A stretch of 64,000 nucleotides of DNA from Oceanobacillus massiliensis str. N'diop (GTDB lineage: Bacteria > Bacillota > Bacilli > Bacillales > Amphibacillaceae), in NCBI RefSeq assembly GCF_000285495.1, contig NZ_HE610978.1, positions 8,778 to 72,777 on the forward strand. The letters run 5' to 3'. Each line of letters begins with the position of its first letter. Positions within the stretch are counted from its first letter, which is position 1. The notes beneath the pieces were generated by a model. That model worked only from the letters and a program-made list of their open reading frames with translations. It was not told the DNA's origin and made no database searches. The position numbers and the translations under genes were made by a program. Of this stretch, positions 53,319 to 63,531 are shown in pieces.

Positions 53319-56117
53319 TTAAAACCAATCTTCTGCCCTGCTTAAAAGCCTTTGGGTCGAGTCGAAGGATGTGGGGACCTCTGGTATGGATTCAGTGAAA
53401 TATTTGCCATACTTTGTCTTTACAATCCGAGCATCACAGACAAAAACAATTCCTCTGTCACTGGAAGAACGTATTAATCGGCCAAACCCCTGCTTGAATT
53501 TGATGACAGCATTCGGTAGCGACAATTCCATAAATGCATTTTCTCCGTTCTCTTTAAGCAATTCTGCTTTTGCCTCGAAGACAGGATGGTTCGGCGGCTG
53601 GAAAGGGAGTCTTACAATCATCAGGGATGACAGGTCCTCCCCAGGGATATCCACTCCCTCCCAAAAGGAACTGGTACCAAGCAGGATTGCCTGGTCAAAA
53701 GTCTGGAAGTTCTTTTTTAGCCTTGATCTGCTGCCACTTGTTATTCCTTGCCCAATCAGCACAAATTCATTATCGATAATTATTTCCTTTAACAGGTTAT
53801 ATGATTTTTTCAGCATATCATAGGAAGTAAATAATACGAGCATCCTTCCTTTGGTGATTTGCGCCAGCGAGATGATTGCCTCGCAGGTTGCATAAATGAA
53901 GTCATCCACATTACCGAATTTTATGTCGGGAAAATCATTCGGTATCAGTAATTGCACCTGATCCTGATAGGAAAATGGCGATTCAATCTTTTTGGTCAGC
54001 AGACGGTCATTTTTTAAACCAAGCCTTTTTTGGATAAATTCAAAGGAATTTTTCATCGTAAGCGTTGCACTTGTTAATATAACACTTTTTTTGCTCTGGA
54101 AGAATTCCTCTGCCAGCAATCGCGAGATATCGGTAGGCTCACTATATAAATAAACAGCATTCCTCGTTCCTTTTGTGTCAATTTCTATCCATTTGATCTG
54201 GGGCACATTTCCTGCTGTGAAGAATAACGATTCCAGTCCATCAATAAATCTCTGGAATATATCAGTCATTCCCAGCAAATCTTCTTTATCGTATTTATCA
54301 AGGAGTTCCTGTTTGGAAAGATACTGTTCTGTTATAGCAAGGATATGAATCAGATCCCTCATATAAAAGGTCAGCCTCGCAACCATTTCTTTTATAATAT
54401 CCCATGTTGTCTGGTCTTCTTTGCCTTCTTCAAACCGGTACTGCAATCTGCCTATATCACTTAGCGATTTACTGTTTTTATGCTGCGATACGACATATTG
54501 GTAAATGGTATGAAACAAATCATCTGTTTCATCTTTTGCCTTATCCAATATATCGTCCCATTTTTCCATTGGAATCTGTTCGTCGGTCAATGAATAGTTC
54601 TCCATCAATTTTCCAAACATTTTACCATCATCTGAATGGCCGATCTGATTGAACAAGTACTGCATGTTGATATAATCCATCTTCATGCCATAATGATGTG
54701 AGGCCGTTTCTTCAAAGTGATGGGCCTCATCAATTATTACCTTTTCATACCCAGGTAAGAACTGATAATTATTGAACATATCTGTACATAATAATGCATG
54801 ATTCGTGACGATAATATCTGCTTTTTGTGCCTTTCTCCGAGCCTTCTGATAAAACGATTTTGAAAACCACGGAGATTGGGGATCAACACCATTCTCCGAA
54901 TCCGTTGAAATATTTTTATAGAAAAAGTATCCGCTTGTGGGCAATTGAACTTCATCTATATCTCCTGTAGCGGTCTCTGTTAGCCAGACGAGCAGCATTG
55001 CTTTTGTCAGGGCCGTATCATAATTATCAGACTGGTTGTTATCCAGTTCATGGGCAAACTTTTCCAGGCTTATGTAATGGCTTTTCCCTTTCAATAGAGC
55101 CACTTTAAAAGGAATATCTGTTAGGTTGCGGAACGAAGGTATTTCCTCATCAAGCAATTGGCTCTGCAACTGGGTTGTATAGGTGCTGATGATAACCTTC
55201 TGATTGGATTTCACTGCCTCAAAGACAGCGGGAATCAGATAGGCAAGAGACTTACCAGTCCCAGTTTCTGCTTCAATTAACGCATGGTTCTTCGACTGAA
55301 AAGAGTCATATATTGCCTCAGACATTTCGCGTTGTCCTGCCCGTTTTTCATACTTGTCAAATTGCTTTTGCATCGTGCCTTCGTCTTCATAAATCCCATC
55401 CAAATAGTCACCAAAAGAGCTTTCTATAAGATGCGTTTCGTTCTGAGCGTCTTCGATGTTCTTAAAAGCCAATCCATTGAGCGAAATAATATCACTTTCA
55501 TTGTTTGAAAATGCCGTTTCATCCAATCTGTCTGAAAGAATTTCATACGCATTCGAGATAAACACTTTTTCCAATTTCAGCAAATGAGCGATTGTCTCAT
55601 ATGGTAACGAATTCAGTTTCTCCCTCAGCTTTAAAAATAATTTGGCAGTCACATATGCATCCGATAGGGCACGATGCGGGTCCTGATGATGGATATCCAG
55701 ATATTCTGCAAGCTGTCCCAATTTATAGCTTGGTGCTTTTGGAAACAGGATTCTGGATAGTTCGACCGTATCGATAACAGGGTTAGTCAACCGTTCCCTG
55801 CCATTAGCTGCTAGTTCGGCATTAAGAAAACCAAGATCAAATGAAACGTTATGTGCGATTAAGTAGCTATCCTGAAAAATCTCGATTATTTTGTCAGCTT
55901 TTTCATAAAATAATGGGGCTCCTTCAACATCCTCATCTGATATTCCGGTCAATTTTGAAATAAATGGTGGAATGGATTGATTAGGATTCAAAAAGGTCGC
56001 GTGGGTATCTGTGATGATATCATTTTCGATGACCACAATGCCGACTTCGATTATTTTATCATTTTTGGACGGAGAGTGTCCTGTAGTCTCAAGATCTATT
56101 ACTACAAATTTGTCCAC
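53319..56117 (-). CDS. dinG: DinG-type exonuclease/helicase-like protein
   Basis: A 932-residue fusion. The N-terminal DnaQ-like 3'-5' exonuclease (about 1-170) has VIDLETTGHS, AHNVSFDLGFL and HRALSDAYVT. The C-terminal superfamily 2 helicase domain has EAETGTGKSLAYLIP, VIDEAHHFEE and GFGRLIRS. The GTG start at 56117 follows AAGGTGG at 5 bp and gives a length close to B. subtilis DinG (931); the TTG at 56144 has no such site. The Firmicutes protein works as an exonuclease and often lacks true helicase activity. Confidence 0.93.
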   Translation of the reverse strand: MDKFVVIDLETTGHSPSKNDKIIEVGIVVIENDIITDTHATFLNPNQSIPPFISKLTGISDEDVEGAPLFYEKADKIIEIFQDSYLIAHNVSFDLGFLNAELAANGRERLTNPVIDTVELSRILFPKAPSYKLGQLAEYLDIHHQDPHRALSDAYVTAKLFLKLREKLNSLPYETIAHLLKLEKVFISNAYEILSDRLDETAFSNNESDIISLNGLAFKNIEDAQNETHLIESSFGDYLDGIYEDEGTMQKQFDKYEKRAGQREMSEAIYDSFQSKNHALIEAETGTGKSLAYLIPAVFEAVKSNQKVIISTYTTQLQSQLLDEEIPSFRNLTDIPFKVALLKGKSHYISLEKFAHELDNNQSDNYDTALTKAMLLVWLTETATGDIDEVQLPTSGYFFYKNISTDSENGVDPQSPWFSKSFYQKARRKAQKADIIVTNHALLCTDMFNNYQFLPGYEKVIIDEAHHFEETASHHYGMKMDYINMQYLFNQIGHSDDGKMFGKLMENYSLTDEQIPMEKWDDILDKAKDETDDLFHTIYQYVVSQHKNSKSLSDIGRLQYRFEEGKEDQTTWDIIKEMVARLTFYMRDLIHILAITEQYLSKQELLDKYDKEDLLGMTDIFQRFIDGLESLFFTAGNVPQIKWIEIDTKGTRNAVYLYSEPTDISRLLAEEFFQSKKSVILTSATLTMKNSFEFIQKRLGLKNDRLLTKKIESPFSYQDQVQLLIPNDFPDIKFGNVDDFIYATCEAIISLAQITKGRMLVLFTSYDMLKKSYNLLKEIIIDNEFVLIGQGITSGSRSRLKKNFQTFDQAILLGTSSFWEGVDIPGEDLSSLMIVRLPFQPPNHPVFEAKAELLKENGENAFMELSLPNAVIKFKQGFGRLIRSSSDRGIVFVCDARIVKTKYGKYFTESIPEVPTSFDSTQRLLSRAEDWF

Positions 56118-56153
56118 CTTTTCCACCTTGCTTTCTAATTCCAATTAATAGTA

Positions 56154-56183
56154 AAACTCTTACCATAGGAATCGATAAGAGTT
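56154..56183 (-). terminator. terminator-like hairpin between panD and dinG
   Basis: On the minus strand AACTCTTA pairs with TAAGAGTT, followed by a short T-rich stretch. Confidence 0.45.
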
Positions 56184-56205
56184 CGAAATCTTACATGAAG
56201 AAAGC

Positions 56206-56589
56206 CTACGTGAGAGTTAAAGGAGGCTCTTGTTCGATAAGTTGCTCAATCTGGTTAAGTTCGTTCATGATAGCAACCTTTGGTCGATGTGATTCCAGCT
56301 CTTCTTCGGAGACAACTGCATAGGAGACAATAATTACAGTATCGCCTTTTTGGACAAGCCTTGCTGCTGCACCGTTAAGACAGACCACTCCTGAACCTTT
56401 TTCGCCAGGAATAACGTAGGTTTCCAGCCGGGATCCATTATTATTGTTGACTATTTGTACTTTTTCATGTGGTAATATATCGACCTGCTCTAAGATGCCT
56501 TCATCGATTGTTACACTTCCGATGTAATTCAGATTCGCCTCTGTAACTGTAGCACGATGAATTTTACTTTTCATCATTGTGCGGAACAT
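56206..56589 (-). CDS. panD: aspartate 1-decarboxylase proenzyme
   Basis: Pyruvoyl enzyme of 127 residues that makes beta-alanine. The self-cleavage site is in YIGSVTIDE (Gly-Ser, Ser25 becomes pyruvoyl), and [12 protein letters not shown] is the conserved start. [12 protein letters not shown] is also typical. It lies 11 bp after panC, giving the beta-alanine that PanC joins to pantoate. Confidence 0.96.
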   Translation of the reverse strand: MFRTMMKSKIHRATVTEANLNYIGSVTIDEGILEQVDILPHEKVQIVNNNNGSRLETYVIPGEKGSGVVCLNGAAARLVQKGDTVIIVSYAVVSEEELESHRPKVAIMNELNQIEQLIEQEPPLTLT

Positions 56590-56600
56590 CTATCTTCCCC

Positions 56601-57473
56601 CTAATCCAATCGATTGATTTTTTCTCCCTTAGCAGTTAATAATATATTATCAATCAGCCTTGCTTGATTAAAATGAACGGCAACAGCCAGAATAATGGTC
56701 CCTTCAATTTTCGCAATTGGCTTCAGTTCGGGATAGCTCAGGAGTTCAACGTAGTCCACTCTGCCGGAAATATGTATGCTCAAATAGTCATGAACCTCTT
56801 TTTCAATGATAGCAGGAATATTCATACCGTCAACTACTAATTCCTGACCGAACTGCAGGCTTTTATATAGCCAGGTTGCTTCTTGACGCTCCCTATTATC
56901 CAGAAATATGTTTCTGCTGCTTTTGGCTAGCCCATCGGCTTCACGGGTCGTAGGGACGCCAATTAATTCAATTGGGAAATTCAGATCGTTTAGTAAGGCA
57001 TCGACCACGGCAACTTGCTGTGCATCTTTTAGGCCAAAGTAAGCTCTATCAGGCAGAATGATATGGAATAATTTTGTCAGTACCGTTATAACACCGTCAA
57101 AATGTCCCGGTCTTGACTTGCCGCATAATACTTCTGTTCTTCCTTGGATATGCATATCGATCAACGATTTCACCGGATACATTTCCTTTACGTCGGGAAG
57201 AAAAAGGTAATGGATGCCTGCTTGTTCTGCTTGCTTTATATCTTTGCTTTCATCTCTTGGGTATTTTTCATAATCCTCGCTAGGTCCGAATTGCAGTGGA
57301 TTGATGAATATGCTTGTTATTGCGATATCATTTTCCGTTTTAGCGTTCTGCATTAAATTCAAATGACCTTCATGGAAGGAGCCCATCGTTGCAACATAGC
57401 CGATTTGCTTGCCTTCAAGCTTTAACTGTTTGCTAATCCGCTGCATTTCACTTATCGTACGGATAACTTCCAT
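56601..57473 (-). CDS. panC: pantothenate synthetase
   Basis: Joins pantoate and beta-alanine with ATP, 290 residues. The HIGH-like motif is in MGSFHEGHLNLM, the NPLQFGPSEDYEKYPR stretch binds ATP and pantoate, and the KMSKS-like part is GLAKSSRN. Start follows AGGGGGGAAAG. panB, usually adjacent and upstream, is absent here; birA is the upstream gene. Confidence 0.96.
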   Translation of the reverse strand: MEVIRTISEMQRISKQLKLEGKQIGYVATMGSFHEGHLNLMQNAKTENDIAITSIFINPLQFGPSEDYEKYPRDESKDIKQAEQAGIHYLFLPDVKEMYPVKSLIDMHIQGRTEVLCGKSRPGHFDGVITVLTKLFHIILPDRAYFGLKDAQQVAVVDALLNDLNFPIELIGVPTTREADGLAKSSRNIFLDNRERQEATWLYKSLQFGQELVVDGMNIPAIIEKEVHDYLSIHISGRVDYVELLSYPELKPIAKIEGTIILAVAVHFNQARLIDNILLTAKGEKINRLD

Positions 57474-57521
57474 TTCTTTCCCCCCTGCAGGTTACGGATG
57501 AAATTATGAACGTGATTTTGT

Positions 57522-58511
57522 TTATTTATTTTCCGGGAACCAATTTATTTCTGCCGAGTAGAGCTTTATCGCTTCGCCAGTCCGTGATTCTGTCAGCAAT
57601 GCCCCTTCTTCAGAAATTCCTAGGAAAGTCGATTCCCATTCATCTTTGAATGTTTTTATTTGGATGGGCTGACCAATCTTAAATCCATAACTTTCCCACT
57701 TTTCCTTAACAGGAGCAAAGCCAGATTTCATGTAGGCATCAAAGGATTTTTCAAAAGATTTCAGCAATTCCTGAATCAAATGTGTAATTGGCCAATCCTG
57801 CCCAGTCTCTATCTTGAGAGATGTAGCCTTAGATTGAATGTCCTCCTGCAAGTCTTCCTTTGAATGATTCACATTCAATCCAATTCCTATCAATATATAT
57901 TGAATGCGGTCTTGTTCAGCCTGCATTTCAGTCAGGATTCCCGCTATTTTCTTTTGGTTCAGCAATATATCGTTGGGCCACTTGATATGGGCTCTCGTTT
58001 GTACAGTTGATTCAAGTACGTCCGCTAGTACGGTTGCAGCCAGTAATGTCAATTTAGAAGCATCATTAGGCAGCATTTCCGGTCTTAGCAGGATACTTAG
58101 CCAGATACCCTTCCCCTTGTTGGAATGCCAGGTACGGTTCATCCTTCCTCTGCCTTCTGTCTGCTCATCGGCAATAACGATTGTACCATGTGGTGCATTT
58201 TCCAGTGCGGCCTGATGTGCCAAAGTCTGGGTAGAACCTGTCTTTTCTTTATGTATGATTGTTTTAGCAATCCATTTAGTATCGAGTCCCCATTTGATCG
58301 TATTACTGCTCATTGTTTCGGGATATGCTGTGATTCGGTATCCTTTTCTTGGTCTAGCTTCAATCTGATAGCCATCTTTTTCAAGATCCTTCATATGTTT
58401 CCAAACAGCATTTCTGGATATATGCAACGAATCGGATAATGCCTGTCCGGAAATGAAACGATCTTCATTCTCAGCAAGAAGGGTTATTAATCGATCGCGT
58501 GTGGATTCCAT
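57522..58511 (-). CDS. birA: biotin-protein ligase / biotin repressor BirA
   Basis: A 329-residue bifunctional protein. An N-terminal winged helix (about 1-60; ISGQALSDSLHISRNAVWKHM) binds DNA. The central ligase domain has GRGRMNRTW and KWPNDILLNQKKIAGIL, and a C-terminal SH3-like domain completes it. It biotinylates acetyl-CoA carboxylase and represses biotin genes. Its start lies within the last 25 bp of cca, showing coupling. Confidence 0.95.
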   Translation of the reverse strand: MESTRDRLITLLAENEDRFISGQALSDSLHISRNAVWKHMKDLEKDGYQIEARPRKGYRITAYPETMSSNTIKWGLDTKWIAKTIIHKEKTGSTQTLAHQAALENAPHGTIVIADEQTEGRGRMNRTWHSNKGKGIWLSILLRPEMLPNDASKLTLLAATVLADVLESTVQTRAHIKWPNDILLNQKKIAGILTEMQAEQDRIQYILIGIGLNVNHSKEDLQEDIQSKATSLKIETGQDWPITHLIQELLKSFEKSFDAYMKSGFAPVKEKWESYGFKIGQPIQIKTFKDEWESTFLGISEEGALLTESRTGEAIKLYSAEINWFPENK

Positions 58512-59686
58512 TTTATCCAGTCCTTTATGTCTTTAAGATTATTTTTAACATTACCTGCTGCAACTTCAGCTTCTATTTGTTGGATTAGACGATGCAGCCA
58601 AGGTCCTTTTTTTCTTTCTGGATACATTTCAATAAGGTCATGACCATTGATGGCGAGCTCTGTTCGCGAGCGAATCTCTAGTTTACCTGCAACAGATGCC
58701 ATCTCATCTGTCGTCAATGATTTTGGATGCATGACATTGACAAGACGCACGAATCCATCGTAGTATCCCGGGTCCAATTGATATACGAGCATTAAATCCA
58801 GCCCATTCTTTTGATATCGTTCATATGCCTTCAGCAATTGCTGTGCTTCCATTTTAATTTTATTGGAGACCTTCCATTGCCTTACCCATACTTCAATGCT
58901 GACTTCAGGCTTAATCAGATGGAATAGAGAAATAACTTCTCCAAATGAACAGAGGGGCAGCATTGTTGACGGAATGGCGTCTATGAGATCAGTATGTTTG
59001 TGAAACACCGGTAGATAGTTACCTATTTTCAGTTCCTTTAAGTATTCGATTGCACGATTAACATGTACACCTGCAAATAGCTTGGTGAATTCATTTGTGA
59101 TTCGTTCAACTGCCAGGCTTTCAATTTCGCCTCTCAATGCCCTCATATCTTCCAGTGTCTTTGGATGGATGGTAAAACCAAGCTGACTGGTGAATCGAAG
59201 GGCGCGGATAATCCTTAAGGCATCTTCTGTGAATCGCTTGTAGCCATCCCCGACGGTTTGGATTACTTTCTTCTCAATATCTGCCCTTCCACCAAATAAA
59301 TCAATGATATCACCGTCTAAATCCATAGCTAGTGCATTAATCGTAAAATCACGTCTTTCCAGGTCTTTATCAATCTCATCGATAAATTGGACTGAATCCG
59401 GATGACGTTTATCTGAATAATCGCCATCGAGACGGAAAGTGGTTACTTCATAGGACTCGCCCTCGTGCCGTACGATGACTGTTCCATGTTCAATCCCCAC
59501 TGGAATAACCTTAGGGAAAATTTTTTGGATTGTTTCAGGCGGGGCTGAAGTGGCAATATCGATGTCGCCTAAAGCTCTGTCAAGCAACAGGTCACGTACA
59601 CAGCCGCCAACAAAATAGGCCTTATAATTGTGTTTTTCAATTTGTTCCAGAACTGGTTTTGCTGCTGCAAATGGTTTTGGTAACAT
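58487..59686 (-). CDS. cca: CCA-adding tRNA nucleotidyltransferase
   Basis: Class II CCA-adding enzyme of 399 residues. The active site has GGCVRDLLL and GDIDIAT, with RRDFTINAL and the EDALRIIRALRF helix that selects nucleotides. It builds or repairs the CCA end of tRNA. It lies between bshA (22 bp upstream) and birA (overlapping), as in B. subtilis. Confidence 0.96.
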   Translation of the reverse strand: MLPKPFAAAKPVLEQIEKHNYKAYFVGGCVRDLLLDRALGDIDIATSAPPETIQKIFPKVIPVGIEHGTVIVRHEGESYEVTTFRLDGDYSDKRHPDSVQFIDEIDKDLERRDFTINALAMDLDGDIIDLFGGRADIEKKVIQTVGDGYKRFTEDALRIIRALRFTSQLGFTIHPKTLEDMRALRGEIESLAVERITNEFTKLFAGVHVNRAIEYLKELKIGNYLPVFHKHTDLIDAIPSTMLPLCSFGEVISLFHLIKPEVSIEVWVRQWKVSNKIKMEAQQLLKAYERYQKNGLDLMLVYQLDPGYYDGFVRLVNVMHPKSLTTDEMASVAGKLEIRSRTELAINGHDLIEMYPERKKGPWLHRLIQQIEAEVAAGNVKNNLKDIKDWIKWNPHAID

Positions 59687-59708
59687 GGGATCACCATTTT
59701 CTTTTTGA

Positions 59709-60833
59709 TTACTGCTTCAGTACTGAATCATAAAGTCTCAGATACTGGTTTACAATTTTAGTTGATTCAAAATGCTTCATACTGTGTTCAAGTGCGTGTT
59801 GGGAAAATTGTTTCAGCAGCTGTTCATTTTGCAATAAGTGAACGGCATGTCGAGCAGTTGCCTCGATATCTCCCAATTCAACAATATACCCAGTCTCTTC
59901 ATGGTTGATCACTTCGGGAATGCCGCCAATGTTTGTTCCGATACAAGGTACACCGCACGCCATTGCCTCAAGCAGCACCAGGCCGAAGCTCTCTTTTTCC
60001 GACATCAATAATTTAATATCTGCGATTGACAATAACTCACTTATATTATTCTGTTTTCCCAGGAAAAGTATATCTTCTTTCATGCCGAGACGCTCTGATA
60101 GCTGTACTAAACTAGAGTATTCAGGGCCATCCCCTACAAGTAGAAGCTTACTTTTCACCTGTTTTCTAATTTTTTCAAAAGCTAGAATGATATCTTGGAC
60201 TCTTTTCACTTTCCTGAAATTGGAGATGTGTATGAGTACCTTTTCTTCTTCTTTAATACCGTACTGTTCTCTAAGCTTCGGCATATTTTTTCTATTGTAT
60301 TCCTCTTCGTTTACAAAGTTATAGATGACGGATATCTCTTTATTTAACTCGAGCATCTCGCTTGTTTGACTGGCTAGATTATTAGAAACAGCCGTAACCG
60401 CATCTGACTTCTCAATTCCGTGCTTTATGATCTTCTTAAATGTGTGATCGATTCCAAGCACGGTAATGTCAGTACCATGAAGTGTCGTGATGATTTTCAC
60501 ATCGTGTTCCGCAATATCCTTTGCCAATATCGCACAGATTGCATGCGGCATAGCGTAATGGACATGCAAAATATCCAGTTTCTCCTGATCGATTACTTCT
60601 GCCATTTTTGCAGCGAGTGCAAGATCATATGGCGGAAATTGAAAAACGGGATAATGATTCATTTCAACTTCATGATAATATACTTTAGGATGAATTTTAT
60701 TTAAGCGGAACGGTATGCTCGATGTTATAAAGTGTATCTCATGGCCTTGCTCTGCTAAAAGCTTACCGAGTTCTGTCGCGATCACTCCTGAACCGCCCAC
60801 ACTCGGGTAGCATGTTATTCCTATTTTTTTCAC
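59709..60833 (-). CDS. bshA: N-acetyl-alpha-D-glucosaminyl L-malate synthase BshA
   Basis: GT4 glycosyltransferase of 374 residues that begins bacillithiol synthesis by joining GlcNAc to malate. The N-terminus is [20 protein letters not shown], the acceptor loop HVHYAMPHA, and the sugar-nucleotide part has [22 protein letters not shown] 60833 follows AAGGAAAT and overlaps the mgsA stop by 4 bp. bshB1, usually between mgsA and bshA, is missing, so the deacetylase must be encoded elsewhere. Confidence 0.95.
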   Translation of the reverse strand: MKKIGITCYPSVGGSGVIATELGKLLAEQGHEIHFITSSIPFRLNKIHPKVYYHEVEMNHYPVFQFPPYDLALAAKMAEVIDQEKLDILHVHYAMPHAICAILAKDIAEHDVKIITTLHGTDITVLGIDHTFKKIIKHGIEKSDAVTAVSNNLASQTSEMLELNKEISVIYNFVNEEEYNRKNMPKLREQYGIKEEEKVLIHISNFRKVKRVQDIILAFEKIRKQVKSKLLLVGDGPEYSSLVQLSERLGMKEDILFLGKQNNISELLSIADIKLLMSEKESFGLVLLEAMACGVPCIGTNIGGIPEVINHEETGYIVELGDIEATARHAVHLLQNEQLLKQFSQHALEHSMKHFESTKIVNQYLRLYDSVLKQ

Positions 60834-61252
60834 GTATTTCCTTCTTTCTGCTGTTTTTCCTTGATAATTTCCCGCCATTCAAAGTCTCCGCGGTCCAAAC
60901 CGCGCAGGAAAATTTCAGATGCCGCAATATTTGTTGCCAGCGGGATTTGATATACATCACATAATCGCATGAGTGCACTTACATCAGGTTCATGCGGTTG
61001 GGCAGTGAGCGGATCTCTAAAGAAAATGACAATGTCCATCTCATTCTTTGCAATCATTGCTCCGATTTGCTGGTCGCCGCCGAGAGGGCCGGACTGAAAT
61101 CTATGGATATTCAGTCCGGTTGCCTCCGATATGAGTTTTCCGGTTGTTCCTGTTGCATAGAGTTTATGTTTTTGCAGTATATGCTTATATGCAATACTGA
61201 AACGGATAATATCATCTTTCTTCTGGTCGTGTGCAATTAAGGCAATATTCAT
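60830..61252 (-). CDS. mgsA: methylglyoxal synthase
   Basis: Converts dihydroxyacetone phosphate to methylglyoxal, 140 residues. Catalytic and binding residues are in [32 protein letters not shown] and FFRDPL. A phosphate-starvation bypass of glycolysis. It follows dapB by 27 bp. GAAGGAAGG precedes the ATG. Confidence 0.96.
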   Translation of the reverse strand: MNIALIAHDQKKDDIIRFSIAYKHILQKHKLYATGTTGKLISEATGLNIHRFQSGPLGGDQQIGAMIAKNEMDIVIFFRDPLTAQPHEPDVSALMRLCDVYQIPLATNIAASEIFLRGLDRGDFEWREIIKEKQQKEGNT

Positions 61253-61279
61253 AGAAACCTTCCTTCACAGTAATCCTAA

Positions 61280-62074
61280 CTATAAAATGTTTTCAAGACC
61301 GTATGCAAGTTCCTTCATGTCCATCACTTTATGTACAGATAATTTAATTCCTTCCATAAAGGAGCCGCGGTTTAAAGAGTCGTGTTTAATCGTTAGCGTC
61401 TGGCCGGAGCTCCCAAAAATGACTTCTTGGTGTGCAACAAGCCCAGGTAATCGCAAGCTGTGAATGTGCATACCATCCATTTCGGCACCTCGCGCTCCGC
61501 TGATTGTTTCCTGTTCATCAGGATGCCCCTGTTTCTTCGGTTCTCTTGTTTTCATTATCAGCTCTGCTGTCTTTTTAGCGGTTCCAGAAGGAGCATCCAG
61601 TTTTCTATCGTGATGTTTTTCAATAATTTCTACATCGGAAAAGTACTTTCCTGCCATTTCGGAGAACTTCATCATAAGTACAGCCCCAATCGCAAAATTG
61701 GGAGCTATGATGCACCCCGTATTTTCTCCCTCTGCTAATTGAGCAATTTCGCCGATTTGTCCATCGGTGAACCCAGTAGTACCGACAACTGGTCTGATGT
61801 GATGTTCTATTGCCGTTTTTGTATGATAGTAACCAACCTCTGGTACCGTTAAGTCGATGAATACGTCTGCATTTACCTCTTGAAAACATTTCTCAATATC
61901 TTCATAAATAGGTACAGGCAAGCTTGGTTGTCCTTCTATATCTTTTAATTGTTTGCCGCTGTGCTTTCTGTCAATGCAGGCTACCAGTTTAAAATCCGAT
62001 TCGTTTTCCACCATTTTTACAGCGGCTGACCCCATTCTTCCTCTTGGTCCCGCCAGAATGATATTTATTGCCAT
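61280..62074 (-). CDS. dapB: 4-hydroxy-tetrahydrodipicolinate reductase
   Basis: Makes tetrahydrodipicolinate for lysine, diaminopimelate and spore dipicolinate, 264 residues. The NAD(P)H-binding loop is ILAGPRGRMGS and the substrate-binding motif EKHHDRKLDAPSGTA. Start at 62074 after AAAGGAGA is chosen over the frame start at 62104. It is upstream of mgsA in one operon. Confidence 0.97.
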   Translation of the reverse strand: MAINIILAGPRGRMGSAAVKMVENESDFKLVACIDRKHSGKQLKDIEGQPSLPVPIYEDIEKCFQEVNADVFIDLTVPEVGYYHTKTAIEHHIRPVVGTTGFTDGQIGEIAQLAEGENTGCIIAPNFAIGAVLMMKFSEMAGKYFSDVEIIEKHHDRKLDAPSGTAKKTAELIMKTREPKKQGHPDEQETISGARGAEMDGMHIHSLRLPGLVAHQEVIFGSSGQTLTIKHDSLNRGSFMEGIKLSVHKVMDMKELAYGLENIL

Positions 62075-62134
62075 GTTCAATTCTCCTTTAAAAAAGTTGT
62101 CCAAAATTACTTCTGATGTTTCAGGGATTCCGTT

Positions 62135-62470
62135 TTACTGATCTTTACGAGTCCAGCGGTCTTTGTCCCTAGTTTCGATCTTTTTGATTGCGATATCGAA
62201 TGCTCCTGAAAGGTCAATATCCAAGGAATTGGCAAAACAGGCAAGTACAAAAACAATGTCGCCAAGCTCCTCTTCGATTGTTTTCTCCTTTTCAGTTGCT
62301 TTTTTTGGCTTTTCACCATGGTAATGATTTACCTCGCGTGCCAGTTCTCCTACTTCTTCCGTAATTCTTGCCATTAAGGCAAGTGGAGAAAAGTAGCCTT
62401 CTTTAAATTGTGAGATATAATCATCCACTCTTTTTTGAATATCTTTCGTGTCATATAATGGTGCTTCGAT
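62135..62470 (-). CDS. ypjD: MazG-like nucleotide pyrophosphohydrolase YpjD, probable AUC start
   Basis: A small all-alpha NTP pyrophosphohydrolase with the metal motif ITEEVGELAREV and EEELGDIVFVL. The annotated-style start GTG 62428 would cut off D-T-K-D-I-Q-K-R, which resembles the B. subtilis YpjD N-terminus (KDIQ..VD.YI). An ATC codon at 62470 lies 6 bp after a perfect GAGGTGA and gives 111 residues, the same length as YpjD. AUC is a rare start, so a sequence error at this codon is also possible. In the operon ypjD-dapB-mgsA. Confidence 0.8.
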   Translation of the reverse strand: MEAPLYDTKDIQKRVDDYISQFKEGYFSPLALMARITEEVGELAREVNHYHGEKPKKATEKEKTIEEELGDIVFVLACFANSLDIDLSGAFDIAIKKIETRDKDRWTRKDQ

Positions 62471-62634
62471 AGTAGCTCACCTCTTTTTATACTCTTCTTC
62501 TATCATGTTAGCTAAAAGGAAGTGGTTTGACAAATTTTTGATACAGGTAGGGATTAAATTGTCCTAATAAACTTTATTTACTATAATTAAGTAGGATTGT
62601 TATATAGACACTCGATCAAGTTAGGAGGAAATAG

Positions 62635-63510
62635 ATGATGTTCGGATTAAAATTGAAAAATATATTGTTTATATTGCTTGGCGCGGCCATCTACTCATTT
62701 GGCATCGTTCATTTTAATATGCAGAACAATCTTGGAGAAGGCGGATTTACCGGTATAACACTGCTGCTTTATTTTCTTTGGAGATGGGATCCGGCCATTA
62801 CCAATATCGTACTGAATGTTCCATTATTTCTTATAGGCTGGAAGTTCCTTGGTAAGAATACATTTTTATATACCATTATCGGAACCTTTGCAGTATCTTT
62901 GTTTTTGAGGATTTTCCAAACCTATCAGTTTTCAATCCACCTGGAGAATGATATGACCCTGGTAGCACTGTTTGCCGGAGTATTTATCGGTGTAGGGCTT
63001 GGAATCATCTTCCGTTATGGAGGGACAACCGGCGGAGTAGATATCATTGCAAGGCTCGTCTATAAATATGCCGGATGGAGCATGGGAAGAACAATGTTCC
63101 TATTTGATTTTGTTGTCATAACGGCTTCTGTCTTTATGGTTCTCGACCTTGTTGAAGGGATGTACACACTTGTCGCCGTTTATCTGGGCGCAAGGGTAAT
63201 TGATTTCATACAGGAAGGCGCCTATTCAGCAAAAGGGGCAACCATTATTTCAAACAAGAGCAGTGAGATTGCAGAAAAAATACTTACATCCATGGACCGT
63301 GGGGTAACGGTTCTCGATGGACGCGGCAGCTTTTCGGGAGAAAAAAGGGACGTTCTCTATTGTGTTGTAGCAAGAAATGAGATTGTGCGGTTGAAAAGTA
63401 TTATCAACAGCGTGGATCCTCACGCATTTGTGGCAGTCACGACGGCACATGATGTAATGGGTGAAGGATTTACATTGGATGAGAACAAAAATCCGATCAG
63501 AGAAGATTAA
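62635..63510 (+). CDS. ypjC: YitT family membrane protein (YpjC-like)
   Basis: A 291-residue protein with an N-terminal membrane domain of about six segments (ending near residue 200) and a C-terminal DUF2179 domain of about 80 residues. GGTTGGVDIIARLV is the family signature. The family may export small molecules but function is unproven. TAGGAGGAAA precedes ATGATG. It is divergent from ypjD. Confidence 0.88.
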   Translation: MMFGLKLKNILFILLGAAIYSFGIVHFNMQNNLGEGGFTGITLLLYFLWRWDPAITNIVLNVPLFLIGWKFLGKNTFLYTIIGTFAVSLFLRIFQTYQFSIHLENDMTLVALFAGVFIGVGLGIIFRYGGTTGGVDIIARLVYKYAGWSMGRTMFLFDFVVITASVFMVLDLVEGMYTLVAVYLGARVIDFIQEGAYSAKGATIISNKSSEIAEKILTSMDRGVTVLDGRGSFSGEKRDVLYCVVARNEIVRLKSIINSVDPHAFVAVTTAHDVMGEGFTLDENKNPIRED

Positions 63511-63531
63511 ACAAACCAGTTTGGCCAAAAC

